DNA of 64,000 nucleotides from Coenobita brevimanus. Lineage: Eukaryota; Arthropoda; Malacostraca; Decapoda; Coenobitidae. The stretch is from assembly GCA_032717465.1 (NCBI GenBank), contig CM064690.1, positions 12,957,569 through 13,021,568 on the forward strand. The letters are read 5' to 3'. The notes under the pieces are model-generated. The model saw only the letters and a list, made by a program, of their open reading frames with translations, was not told the origin of the DNA and ran no database searches. Shown piece by piece: positions 44,331 to 56,659 of the stretch; the stretch's first letter is position 1, and each line of letters begins with the position of its first letter. Both the position numbers and the translations under genes were made by a program.

Positions 44331-44841
44331 GATGGGAAAAGAGGAGGGGTGTCGTTAGATGAGGCTTGGAAGTACAGTGGACGTCAATTTCCCTCTGTCA
44401 GGTCTGTTTACCTACTGTTCTAACTTCGGATACTGTAAGAGTTAGTCTCGACAAAAGGACCCCTAACTTTTGTTTTCTGTCCCTATTCAGTAGCGACCCC
44501 TCTCCCCACCACCCACCACCCTGACTTACGTAGCTACTCTGGGACCTTTCTCTCTCCACATTATTCTCGATCTCTTCATTGTTTAAACGGTCAGAAAGTA
44601 AACACCTCCAGGGATTCTGTCTTACAACCAACCCTTTTCCCACGACTCATCCTCTCACACTCTGTTTTCTTTATCTTTTCTTTTTTTAAGGTTTAGCTAG
44701 ATCAAACACTGACTTAGCCCTTTGTCCTTGACATTTGACCGATTGTTCTCACAAAGAATAGGTTCCTCATTGACTTACCATTTGTATTTACACTATGCTT
44801 GGCTAAAATAATTTTAATGAAAGCTGTCTGAGTTATTTGGG
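44331..44841. other. Unassigned sequence
   Basis: No recognisable coding or repeat family. The minus-strand frame 44398-44643 has ordinary composition but no domain. Confidence 0.3.

Positions 44842-44886
<45 letters not shown>
44842..44886. repeat. (CA)n microsatellite
   Basis: CA array of about 22 units. Confidence 0.95.
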
Positions 44887-44889
<3 letters not shown>

Positions 44890-44974
44890 CCAGGCAAAGC
44901 AACACCCTCTCTGGCTTCGCTAGGCAGCAATATTTCCGAGGACAAGCGTACTGTAAAAGTTATAAACTAACAAG

Positions 44975-45240
44975 AAAAAGTTAGCAAAAGTTATTCAGGA
45001 GACAAAATCGTAATGACGCAACATATTATGGAGACAAAAATCCTAATAACAAGATTTATAGGAAGACTACAGTAAACATAACTGCAAAAGTTATTACTGA
45101 GAAAAATATAACAAGTTATTATGGAAACAAAAATATGACGAAGTTATTACTTACAAAAAATATAGGAGTTATTATTTAAACAAAAACTTACAAATATTTA
45201 TTACCAAGACAAAAATCTGATTGCAAAATTTGTGCCTTAA
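44975..45240. repeat. Degenerate ~25-35 bp minisatellite
   Basis: Successive units are variants of caaagttattatggagacaa followed by aaatatgac. At least eight diverged units can be traced, such as agttattcaggagacaaaat, atattatggagacaaaaatc, agttattatggaaacaaaaa and tttattaccaagacaaaaat. Similar but weaker motifs continue to about 45640. Confidence 0.55.
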
Positions 45241-46532
45241 AGTTTCACACAAAAATATCGACATACTTCATTAAGGTAAAATAACGAGAGAGTGAGCTGT
45301 GATTAACAGTAATACGATCCTTCAGAGTATTATGCAAGAGTTTCACAGTTATTCGACTAAAAAATAGAAAGACATAATAGTCCACAACTGTACAAGATAA
45401 TAATTACAATAATTATGATCATAAACAGAAATGTGATAGCATAAGTTATAATCAAGGCAAGAACATAGTCTCAGAACTGTATTTAGTCTCAGATTGGTTC
45501 CAATAGTTATGCTCACATACAAGATATTACTGAAATAAGTGTGTTCAAGGACAATAATATGACTGCAAACTTGTTAGTCGAGAAAAAATATAAGATTACA
45601 AAATATGAACCAAAGAACAAGTCTATGACTGAAAGAAAAAGAAAACACACAAAATAGGAAAATATTATCAAATGCCCAGAAAAATAACCGTTCTGCTTAA
45701 CCCCTAAACCTCGTGACGAGTGACACCATGACCAAACAGCGGAACTGCCTGGTTATACAAATGTGCCTCTGATCTCACTCTGTCGGTTGAGAGGCGAATG
45801 GTAGGCTGTAGAAGGGTAACCAGCCTGTAGTCCACCGGATTCACATTCACATGAACGTGGAACATCAACAACAACAACAACAACAACCGAAGACATAAAA
45901 TACTTCTGCTGTCGCCGAACAATTTACCAATCAGTGGACAGCCTCCCGTGGTGGCAGAATTAAATAATTCGCATGAATATGAATGCAGTTAAACAAGATA
46001 AAGTAAGGATTAAGAACAGAATTAATATAAACGAACACAAGACTTTGACTATAACTGCAGAAATGGACGCAGATTTACAGAACGAAATTAAGGCTTGCCC
46101 TAAATTGGTCATTTTTTTTATCTTTTAAATTTATTTACACATTCTTAACAACAACGAAAAAGAAGAATCATTCTAAAGTCCGAAAATGAGTTCAGGTTTA
46201 CAGACACAAATTTACGCTTGCCGTTAACGGGTCTCTTTCATTTGTTTGTTTGTTTTATTGAATACACTTTCTTTTAGATTCTGTAAAAGTGCACGCAACT
46301 CCCGCCTCGTTTTGGCGCTGGTCCCCTCATACTTATTTATGCTCATATACTGTACATGACGTATGGATTCACACTACGAATGTCCCATACCGGATTGATG
46401 GCAATGTGTGGGGGTTGCCTGGGGCTCGGCGGTCTGGCCAGGCAGCCTAGTAATGTAACTGTTCCTATTTCTTATTCGGTTAGCTGAAGAGTCTAACTGA
46501 TCTCGTCTGAGTGGGTGTGTTCGTGACTACTT
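45241..46532. other. Unassigned, A-rich then mixed sequence
   Basis: Decayed continuation of the minisatellite to about 45640, a (CAA)n patch at 45866-45886, and otherwise no recognised gene or element. Confidence 0.3.
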
Positions 46533-46640
46533 TTTTTTTTTTTTAATAGATAATGAATGGAGGAAGGCAAAACAAAGGGGGAAAAAAATAAGTCCATGTG
46601 CCTTAAGGCATCCTCCATTCATAAAATATTTATAACAACT
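46533..46640 (-). mobile_element. 3'-end scrap of LINE A1 (subtype of the 51.5-kb copy)
   Basis: A T run (46530-46544, minus-strand poly-A) is followed by aatagataatgaatggagga, aacaaagggggaaaaa and gtccatgtgccttaaggcat. These match, in reverse complement, the 3' UTR at 56225-56300 (gatgcctttaggcatatgga, ccttcctccattcattatct). Confidence 0.75.
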
Positions 46641-46894
46641 TAGTTATGATAAGTACCCCAGTGCGCACCTGTTTATTATATAAAAGAACCAAATTCTGTA
46701 CTGTATCCCCAGAATCAGAAATCTCCTTGCACAGTCATTATATCTTGCAGGCAAAATAAGTAATTTATTCTATTTTATTTTACTATTTTCTTCTTGGGGG
46801 AGGGGGAATGAGCAAAAAATGTCAGCTTAGTTTTTGGTGAAGGAAAATGATGGTATCATGAGAGGCAAAAGGAACAGTTTTGTTTTTAGTGGGA

Positions 46895-46899
<5 letters not shown>

Positions 46900-46948
<49 letters not shown>
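46900..46948. repeat. (TA)n microsatellite
   Basis: TA array, followed at 46971-46987 by an A run. The flanking gggaattaa appears on both sides. Confidence 0.95.
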
Positions 46949-46950
<2 letters not shown>

Positions 46951-47499
46951 GAACTGTTAATATGGGAATTAAAAAAAAAAAAAAAAAGGAACAGTTCATA
47001 GTGGAGAATAGTATCTTGGGAGGGAAAAGGGGACAGCTTTGATGCTCGTGGGGAATTTGCAGCGCCAAAGATCAGTGTAGGGATAGACGGAAGAATTTAG
47101 TATGCTAAAGATAGCCTGATTTTCTGATTGGTTAATTTTCCTGTTAACAGCGACGTTCCAGTTAGCTAACACCTTAACTCCGTTGTGTGCCCGTTACGTT
47201 GAATCAAATAATCTAGTCCAGATATAGCCAGATACAAAGCACCCCCTTTGGATGATCACCTTACTGATTTGCACTGAATATTTTATTGCAGTATATAAAG
47301 ATGTTTCCTATAAATGACGGGCGTTCGGTGTTTTCCTGAGTTAATTCGCAGCGATATTTTGTTTTTTGGTGTTTTCAGGCATTTTTAATATCCTGCCAAC
47401 AGGTCTTCTCTTCTGACAGGATTCAAAAGGTTACTTTCACTCAGTATCCATTTAATGAAGAGGCCGCGACCTTTCCGACGTGCCTGAGTTACTGTATAA

Positions 47500-48180
47500 A
47501 GCCTGTGAGCTGGGTATATAGAATGGTTGGTGAATTAGGGAGGGTTGGGGAATGGGAGTGTGACCTCTTGTGGCCCGTGGTATCAACAGCACAACGGGAG
47601 GCCAGTGTGAGGCCCTACGTGCACGCTGAGAATCTGACCTGACGTGGGGAGACAGGGTAGGTGAGAGTGGAAACAGGGTATGGTGAAGGGTGGAGAAAAG
47701 GAGAGAATGGAGAAAATGGAGTGTGAAGAGGGAAAGGAAAGCGTTGAGGCGAGAATGGAGGCTGGACAGAGGGTATGATACATGAGGGAAAAAGAAGAGG
47801 GGGATATGAAAATAGGGAGAAAAGAAAGTGATGGCTGAAAGGATGGTGAGAGGAATATTAGAAGGGAAGATAAAAGAAAGTGAGGGGGTAAGGAAAGTAG
47901 GGGAATGAAAGAGGGGAGGAAAGGGAGGAAAGTGTGGAATGTGCATACTAAGGGTGGAATGAAGGAGAGATTGTGAACATGGTATGTGTAAAGTGAGAGA
48001 GGAAGAGTAGAAGAGAGGTAGTTGAAAATGGTATGTGAAGAAGTAGAGGAGAGAGGCTGGAATCTATAGTACGTGAAGAATGGGAGGAGGAGTGGAAGAG
48101 AGAAGTAGGGAGTAAATGGTTTACGGACAAAGAGAGAGAGAGAGAGAGGGGGGGGGGTCTTATATCAGTGAGAGGTAAGC
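47500..48180. repeat. Purine-rich tract
   Basis: The + strand is G/A-rich for about 680 bp with a GA run and G9 at 48131-48157. The 164-codon minus-strand Pro/Ser/Phe-rich frame reflects this composition. Confidence 0.65.
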
Positions 48181-50059
<1,879 letters not shown>

Positions 50060-50199
50060 CTACCCACAATTTAAGACTACGGCCATAAGTGTTTTGAGTC
50101 CCAAGGGGCATGCTTTGAAGGAGATAAAGGTCTGACACTGAGCAAGTAAGCTTCTTTTTTTCACCAGCTATTGGTTGGTTACTTTTCGATCAGACCTCA
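50060..50199 (+). mobile_element. Mariner 3' end: transposase C terminus and TIR
   Basis: Codons from 50087 read KCFESQGACFEGDKGLTLSK and stop at 50147-50149, matching the conserved end of mariner transposases (KCIxxxGxYFEGD). About 20 bp later comes caccagctattggttggtta and the inverted terminal sequence cttttcgatcagacctca, with TA at 50200-50201, the mariner target dinucleotide. The catalytic DD34D region is not recognisable upstream. Confidence 0.75.
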
Positions 50200-50278
50200 T
50201 ATGTATATACTATACAGTATATATATATATACATATATACACACACACACACTTATGTATATACAGTATATATGTAAT

Positions 50279-50684
50279 TCCGTATGGGGTGGTCACAAAT
50301 TAATCGCTTCCATGTCGCCCAGCCCCCGCCATTTAGCTGCACTTTTCCCAGCTCACACCAACCTCTCTTATATACCTCTCCACGCCATCCCTCCATCTCA
50401 TCCTTGGCCTCTCCCTCCCTCTCCCCCCCTCCACCTCTCTCATAAATTCCCCTCGTCAGTCTCTCGCTCACCATCCTCTCCACATGGCCAAACCACCTCA
50501 TTGTGTTTCTCCTAACGCTTCCTCTCACATACACATCCACACCACAACGCTCCTTCACTTCCTCATTTGTCAGTCTCTCCATGTGACTCCACATGCACCT
50601 ATCAAATAACTCATTTCCACCGCTCTCACTCTGGAATTGCGTCCCTCCAACAAGGTCCAAACTTAACTTCCATATGTTAGAGTT

Positions 50685-50690
<6 letters not shown>
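50279..50690 (-). mobile_element. 5'-truncated RTE-like LINE, copy B4
   Basis: The minus strand encodes only the C-terminal region: MERLTNEEVKERCGVDVYV, NTMRWFGHVERM and WATWKRLICDHPIRN. The reverse-complement 3' end (catatacggaattac) lies at 50279, next to a short TA/CA region. It faces copy B5 head to head across a CT array. Confidence 0.85.

Positions 50691-50721
<31 letters not shown>
50690..50721. repeat. (TC)n between two inverted LINE copies
   Basis: About 16 TC units at the centre of the inverted pair B4/B5. Confidence 0.95.
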
Positions 50722-50722
<1 letters not shown>

Positions 50723-51331
50723 ATGTACGCTACAATACATGTAAGTGCGTTTAAGTACTTGGGTAGTGTGACGCGTAAGGACAGAAGTTTAGACTGTGAA
50801 ATGCTTGAAAGGGTACAACAAGGAAGAAAGGTTGCTGGTTCTTTGAAAGCAGTGATAAGGAACAGGGAAGTGAACATGAAAGTTACAAAGTCGCTGAATG
50901 ACAGTATTGTGATGCCAACTCTAACGTATGGAAGTGAAGCTTGGACCTTGTTGGAGGGACACAAGTCAAGAGTAAGAGCAATGGAAATGAGTTATTTCAT
51001 AGGAGCATGTGGAGTCGTCACATGGAGAGACAAACTGACAAATGAGGAAGTGAAGGAGCGTTGTGGTGTGGATGTGGATGTGATAGGAAGAGTTAGAAGA
51101 AACACAGTGAGGTGGTTTGGCCATGTGGAGAGGATGGAGTGCGCGAGACTGACGAGGAGAGTGTGCGTGAGGTGGAGGGGGGGAGAGGGAGGGGAGACCA
51201 AGGATGAGATGGAGTGGAGAGGTATATATGGGGCCGGTGTGAGCTGAGAGCAGGGCAATGAAATGGCGGAGGACAGGGCGACATGGAGGAGATTTGTTTG
51301 TGGTCATCCCTTATGGGTTGAAGACGTCTGG

Positions 51332-51335
<4 letters not shown>
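50722..51335 (+). mobile_element. 5'-truncated RTE-like LINE, copy B5
   Basis: The frame from 50723 encodes VSAFKYLGSVTRKDRSLDCE, VMPTLTYGSEAWTLL, KLTNEEVKERCGVDVDVIGR and TVRWFGHVERM. It then stops (51246) and continues out of frame to RATWRRFVCGHP. The 3' end ctggcaa runs into a TA array. B4 and B5 share about 400 bp of C-terminal coding sequence in opposite orientation. Confidence 0.85.

Positions 51336-51385
<50 letters not shown>
51336..51385. repeat. (TA)n microsatellite at LINE B5 3' end
   Basis: TA array starting at the base after the LINE's 3' UTR. Confidence 0.95.
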
Positions 51386-51388
<3 letters not shown>

Positions 51389-51494
51389 CCTTTTAAGTGT
51401 CCACTGTAGGACCGGCCTATCCCGACCGAAGTGAGGACGATACAGCCTATGAATCTCTACCATGTGGCTTAAGCTCCCTGGTAGAGATTGTATA

Positions 51495-52057
51495 TCCATC
51501 TAGTTCCTAAAAATGGGGCAACTTCTCATCCATCAAACTACAGACCAATTGCAATGACTACCGTTCTCGGTAAAGTTTTTGAGACACTAATTAATAAACA
51601 CATAGTCAAGCATCTAGAAATCAATGATCAGCAGTATGGATTTAGACAAGAACGTTCAACTATAGACATTCTTTGCCTTCTTACTCATCAGATTAACAAA
51701 ACAATAGACCAACATGCTGAAACACACACAATAGCACTTGATATTTCAAAAGCATTTGACAGAGTATGGCACCGGGCCTTATTGTCTAAGATGTCACACT
51801 ATGGCCTTGCATCTCTGGTTCCTCTAATTTCTTCTTACCTTCATAACAGAAAAATACGGGTCATGGTAGATGATATTTATTCTCAGTTTCGTTCCATAAA
51901 TGCTGGCGTACCTCAGGGATCAGTTTTGGTGCCAACCCTCCTTCTCATTCATATAAATGACCTATCTGTCACTCACAACCCAAGACACTGTTATGCTGAT
52001 GACTCGATCCTTCATAGTTCTTACACATTTAGTACCTCCTTTACACAATTTGATATT
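51495..52057 (+). pseudogene. A1 LINE reverse transcriptase, 5' half, split by C1
   Basis: The frame reads [75 protein letters not shown] and CYADDSILHSSYT. This is an intact series of CR1/Jockey-group RT motifs including the YADD box. It begins abruptly in the fingers region, so the copy was 5'-truncated before the C1 insertion. At 52057 it runs into the TATC tail of C1. The element resumes at 55534 in the same frame. Confidence 0.9.
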
Positions 52058-52416
52058 ATCTATCTATCTATCTATATACCTAGGCTACTTCCCCCAAGGA
52101 AAGGGAGGTAGCCGAGACAGGACGACACACTCCCCATTCACTCAACCATTCAAACACATTCATTTGCATCTTAACCCCAAAGGGGAGAACGGACAGATCC
52201 TCACCGCACCACACCGCACAAAGGTCAACTGCGCAATGCAATCAGTGACATCCGCAGCAGGGCCCGACAGTAGAGCTGGTTTACCCCTGCCACATCATAA
52301 CAGACTCATCCCCTTACCCGCACCTGACCTGAAACAGCTGATCAGACCAAATGCAGGAGAATATCCCCTCAGGGCTGCGTCATCACTTATTCATTCACAA
52401 TTTCTCTCAATTTATT

Positions 52417-53196
52417 TCAGTCACACACAGCCACTCTTCCTTGCTCAACAGACATCCCTCTGGCATCCAGTGCTCTCTTCACACTGTCCATCCATCCTAT
52501 TCGTGGTCTTCCTCTCAGCCTTACACCTCTCACATCAGATCTAGTTATCTTTTTCACCAATCGCTCATTATCCATTCTCTCCATATGCCCAAACCATCGC
52601 AACACCCTCTGCTCAACTCTACCAGCCATCTCCCGAACAACTCCAGTTCTCCTTCGCACTTCATCATTCGGCACTCGATCCATACGCGTCACTCCACACA
52701 TACTCCTCAGACACCTCATCTCCATTACATTCAAACTTTTCCTCTCTGCTACACCCATATTCCATGTTTCAGCCCCATATAATGCAGTCAGTACCACAAC
52801 ACCCTCATACAGCCTTCTCTTTACATCCATTCTAAGCGAACGACATCTAAACACTTTTTTCATTCCTCCCAGCACCTTCCCTACTTCATTTATTCTAAAC
52901 TTCACTTCTGCATCTATTCTTCCATCCACAGCAACATGTGACCCTAGATATTTAAAACACTCTACCTTCTCAAGCAACTCGCCATTCAAAACTATATTCA
53001 TCCCCCTACCATCTACCAACCTCGTACACTCCATCACCTTACTCTTATTCTCATTTACTTTCAATTTCCTCCTTTCACACACCCTTCCAAACTCCTCTAC
53101 CAACTGTCTCAATCTCTCCTCTGAATCAGCCACCAGTGCAGTATCATCTGCAAACAGCAGCTGCTTCAGATTCCACTCTCCACCATCAACATTCAC
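52417..53196 (-). pseudogene. C1 LINE RT palm and C-terminal region
   Basis: The 259-codon frame begins in the palm: LKQLLFADDTALVADSEERL, KLKVNENKSKVMECTRL, VECFKYLGSHVAVDGRID, TALYGAETWNMGVAERKSLN, RVLRWFGHMERMDNERLVKK and VRLRGRPRIGWMDSVKRALD. FADD holds the two catalytic Asp. The frame ends at AVCD next to the 3' UTR. It is one of the longest intact LINE frames in the window. Confidence 0.9.
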
Positions 53197-53259
53197 CAGA
53201 CTCAGACCTCCACCTAAAACTCTTGCATTACCTCCCTTACAACACCATCCATGTAAAAA

Positions 53260-53893
53260 TTAAAACAACCAAGGCGACATCACACATCTCTGTTGCAGCC
53301 CCACTCTCACAGGAAACCAATCACTCACAGCATTTCCCACTCTTACACACGCTCTACTATTTAGATAAAAACTTTTTACCCCTTTTAGTAACCTACCATC
53401 AAGTCCATACAATCTTAAAAGTAGTCCACAAAGCCTCCCTATCAATTCTGTCATACGCTTTCTCTAAATTCATAAATGCCCAAAACACATCCTTGCCTTT
53501 TGCTAAATATTTTTCACACACTTGTCTCACTGCAAACACCTGATCCACGCATCCCTTCCCTCTCCTAAAGCCACACTGCTCATCACCAATCACTCACTCT
53601 GTACCCTCTCTAACTCTCATAATTAACACTCTACCATACACCTTACCTACAACACTCAACAGACTTATACCCCTAAAACTAGCACATTCATACTTATCAC
53701 CCTTGCCTTTATACAACGGGACCACACAAGCAATTGCCCAGTCAACTGGCACCATACCTTTCACAAAGCACACATTCAACAATCTTACTAACCAGTCAAC
53801 AATAGTCACTCCACCACCCTTCAGGCATTCCACAGCACACCCATCCATACCTGCAGCTTTCCCTGTTTTCATCTCCTTTACTGCCTTCTCCAT
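53260..53893 (-). pseudogene. C1 LINE RT fingers and first palm motif
   Basis: Three overlapping frames carry EMKTGKAAGMDGCAVECLKG, ACVVPLYKGKGDKYECASFR, GISLLSVVGKVYGRVLI, EQCGFRRGKGCVDQVFAVRQ, WAFMNLEKAYDRIDREALW and VGLQQRCVMSPWLF. All are RT motifs in the correct order, with frameshifts between them, so no single product is possible. Confidence 0.85.
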
Positions 53894-54102
53894 TCCTCCT
53901 TCGTGATCAAAGAATCATTCAACTCTCCCAACACATTTATTGCTTGCACCCTTCCATCCGCCACAATCTCAGCCACCCTTTCCTCCTCTACATTTAACAA
54001 TCTTTCAAAATACTCTGCCCATCTCTTCCTTACTGCATCCATCTCAATTAACATCCTTCCATCCTCTGCTTTTACTCGTTCTTCCTTCCCAGACTCTCCC
54101 TT

Positions 54103-54480
54103 TCACACCCTTTTCACCTCCTTCCAAAACATTTTCTTATTCTGTTGAAAATTCTCTGTCAGCTGCCTACCCCACCTCTCATCTGCTGCTACTTTAGCAT
54201 TACGCACAGCCCTTCTCGCCCTATTCCTCTTTTTCTTATACCTCTCATATGACACCTCATCCTTCCTCTGCAGCCACACTTCATATGCACGTCTTTTCTC
54301 AGCCACAGCCATACTTACTTCCTTGCACCACCATTCACTTCCTTTTCTTACACCACCACCCACACGTCTCACACCACACACCTCTTCTGCATGCCCCACC
54401 ACAGCACTCTTAAATAACTGCCATTCCTCCTCCACACTGCCATTTTCCCGATCTTTCACTGCGTTCCACTCACCTTTCAA
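54103..54480 (-). pseudogene. C1 LINE EN-RT linker
   Basis: The frame has a basic, helical character (EWWCKEVSMAVAEKRRAYEV, YERYKKKRNRARRAVRNAKV and the following ERWGRQLTENFQQNKKMFW). It matches the region between endonuclease and RT in RTE-type LINEs. Confidence 0.75.
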
Positions 54481-55315
54481 TTTCTCCTGACACTATCTTT
54501 TTCTCTCTTTTATCCAACTCACTCACTTTCAAAACCTCCCTGCCACACCTAACCCTCCTAGCTCTCACCCATCTCTTACCTACTCTTAACTTTCCCTCCA
54601 CCAGGTAGTGGTCAGACATACCTCCACCCTCCCCTCTCAGAACTCTCACATCCAACAATCTTCCTATTACATTCCTAGACACAACCACATAGTCCATCAA
54701 AGCTCTATCAACAGCCCTTCCACCCTCCTGTCTCACTCATGTATACTTATAAATATCTTTCTTCCCAAACAGCGTATTTCCAATCACCATCTCTCGCTCA
54801 ACACACATCGCTGTCATTCGCTCCCCATTTTCATTTCTTCCAGGCACACCATGCATACCAACTACACCTTCAAATGCTACATTTCCCACTCTAGCATTCA
54901 GATCTCCCATCATTACCACATTCACATTCGCTCCAAAACTCTGCAGACACTCATCAACATCATTCCAGAAAGACTCCCTCTCTTCTTCATCCCTTTCACT
55001 ACCAGGCCCATATGCACTCACAAACACCCACAACTCACGTTCAAATTTGGCTTTCACCCACATCAGTCTTGATGACACCTCCTTCCATTCAGTCACGCAC
55101 TGCTGTACTTCCGGACTCACTAACAAGGCCACACCTTCTCTTGCCCTTCCTCTATCAACACCTGACAATCTTCCATTCACACTTCCAAACATAGACTCAC
55201 CCTTCCCTTTCATCTTCGTTTCACTCAGAGCTAACACATCCAACTTTCTTCTCACAAACATTCTCCCAATCTCCTCCCTTTTAGCCTCAATCGTACTACA
55301 TCCACGCACATTCAT
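54470..55315 (-). pseudogene. C1 LINE EEP endonuclease
   Basis: Two frames joined at 54736 read MFVRRKLDVLALSETKMKGK (catalytic Glu), VFVSAYGPGSERDEEERES, VMMGDLNARVG (catalytic DxN) and, after the break, DRALMDYVVVSRNVIGRLLD and GGGMSDHYLVEGKLRVGK (SDHxxV, catalytic Asp-His). These are the four hallmark motifs of AP-endonuclease-type LINE nucleases, which nick target DNA to prime reverse transcription. Such domains in animal genomes are often annotated as craniofacial development protein 2-like. A stop at 54737-54739 separates the two halves. Confidence 0.85.
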
Positions 55316-55533
55316 AGACCCAATCTTCAGGGTACGGGGATAACTCCATCCCCCATCCCTTTCTCTGGCCTGTCTCTTTTTAGGAACTAAAAAACAGAGG
55401 AGGGGGTCCCTAGTCCCCTCACCCCGCCCCTTTTAGTCGCCTTTTACGACACGCAGGGAATACGGTGGCAGTATTCTTCCTAACACAACCTGGCCTCCGA
55501 GTAGTAGTACCACCCCATAATGCGGCCAGATTG

Positions 55534-56300
55534 TGTCTCATTTAATGCCCAGAAAACTAAATACATTCATTTCTCCAACAGAAAGAATCCCTCAGGCTCT
55601 CACATAATTCTAAATCATGTCAGTATTCCCATATCCACTACAATTGATATCCTAGGTGTTACTCTAAACTCCAACCTAAGCTGGACACCTTATGTTAAAT
55701 CCCTTGGTAAAAATGTTTCTAAAAAACTGGGACTTATGTACAGAGTTCGTGAGTTCTTCACTGACGAGCAGATGGCCACATACAAAAGTCATCTGCGTTC
55801 TCAGATCGAATACTGTTCAGCACTGTGGAGTGAATGTGGAGCGGTTGCACTGAGGCAGTTGGACAAAATTCAAAATAAGGCCATTAAATTAATCAATAAT
55901 CCTGCCATTATGCAGGACCTTCCTCCTTTATCAGTACATGGAGATGTTGCTTCTTTAGCATTATTTTATCTATATTTTTACCGTAAGTGCTCTGACGAAC
56001 TAGCTTCAATTGTACCTCCCCTTCACATTTTCTCTAAAAATACTCGGGCAGCTGGGAGCACCCATGAACTCACACTCTCTCCCCCACCGTGCAGAACCTC
56101 TGCTTATCAAAATTCATTTATCCCCAGAACTTCTTTCTGGAATTCACTTCCTAGGAGTTGCTTCCCACAAACATTTAATCCACTTCAATTTAAATCCAGT
56201 TGTTATAAATATTTTATGAATGGATGATGCCTTTAGGCATATGGACTAATTTTTATTCTTTGTTTTTCCTTCCTCCATTCATTATCTATTTGAAAAAATA
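55534..56300 (+). pseudogene. A1 LINE RT thumb and C-terminal region, 3' half
   Basis: The frame from 55520 reads CVSFNAQKTKYIHFSNRKNP, IDILGVTLNSNLSWTPYVKS, SKKLGLMYRVREFFTDEQMA, QIEYCSALWSECGAVALRQL, DKIQNKAIKLINNPAI and FYLYFYRKCSDELASIVPPL, ending at YFMNG and TGA (56225-56227). The 3' UTR (gatgcctttaggcatatgga) runs to about 56300. Compared with the uninterrupted copy at 56655-57880, about 76 bp of A1 sequence is missing at the C1 insertion point. This is the best-preserved A1 C-terminal frame here. Confidence 0.9.
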
Positions 56301-56581
56301 TAGGGTGAGAAGTGCTTGTATGTGTGACTGTAGTGTTGGAGTGGCTTTAGATGTGCGTGTAGTCTGTGAACCAAGTGTAATTGGTCCACACAAGCTGACT
56401 GGGTGCAAGCATACTTTATAGTACGCAAGCTGGTTCAACCACAGTACCCCTTATGTCCACCAAAGCAGTACGTGACCAGAAGAACGCTCCCAAAATTTAT
56501 TACCCAGGCTGGACACGAACCCTCGTTCTCCCATGTACGAAAATGCATACTGTACCACTGTACACGGAGGCTCTCTCTCTC

Positions 56582-56584
<3 letters not shown>
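56301..56584. other. Unassigned sequence between two A1 LINEs
   Basis: About 280 bp with no recognised gene. It includes ggctggacacgaaccctcgttctccc at 56509-56534. A short CT run precedes the TA array. Confidence 0.3.

Positions 56585-56654
<70 letters not shown>
56585..56654. repeat. (TA)n microsatellite at A1-4 3' end
   Basis: TA array abutting ttgttataaataacagaacgg, the A1 3' terminus. Confidence 0.95.

Positions 56655-56659
<5 letters not shown>

Larger units (their letters stand above)
52058..55533 (-). mobile_element. Near full-length RTE-like LINE, copy C1
   Basis: About 3.48 kb on the minus strand, from a 5' end at about 55533 to a 3' UTR (tacctaggctacttccccca on the + strand) and a GATA/TATC tail at 52058-52078. 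It contains an EEP endonuclease, a linker, RT and the WFGHMERM C-terminal region. Copy C2 is closely similar along its whole length and extends about 58 bp further at the 5' end. C1 is broken by several frameshifts and stops. It is inserted in an A1 LINE. Confidence 0.9.

Noticed and set aside
50279..51335. Twin-priming 5' inversion of a single LINE
   Set aside because: Both arms contain the same C-terminal region, whereas twin priming inverts a different, upstream segment.
52351..55343. Plus-strand Ser/His/Pro-rich frames across C1 (52351-52782, 53136-53543, 54608-55072 and others)
   Set aside because: Antisense shadows of the minus-strand RTE coding sequence.
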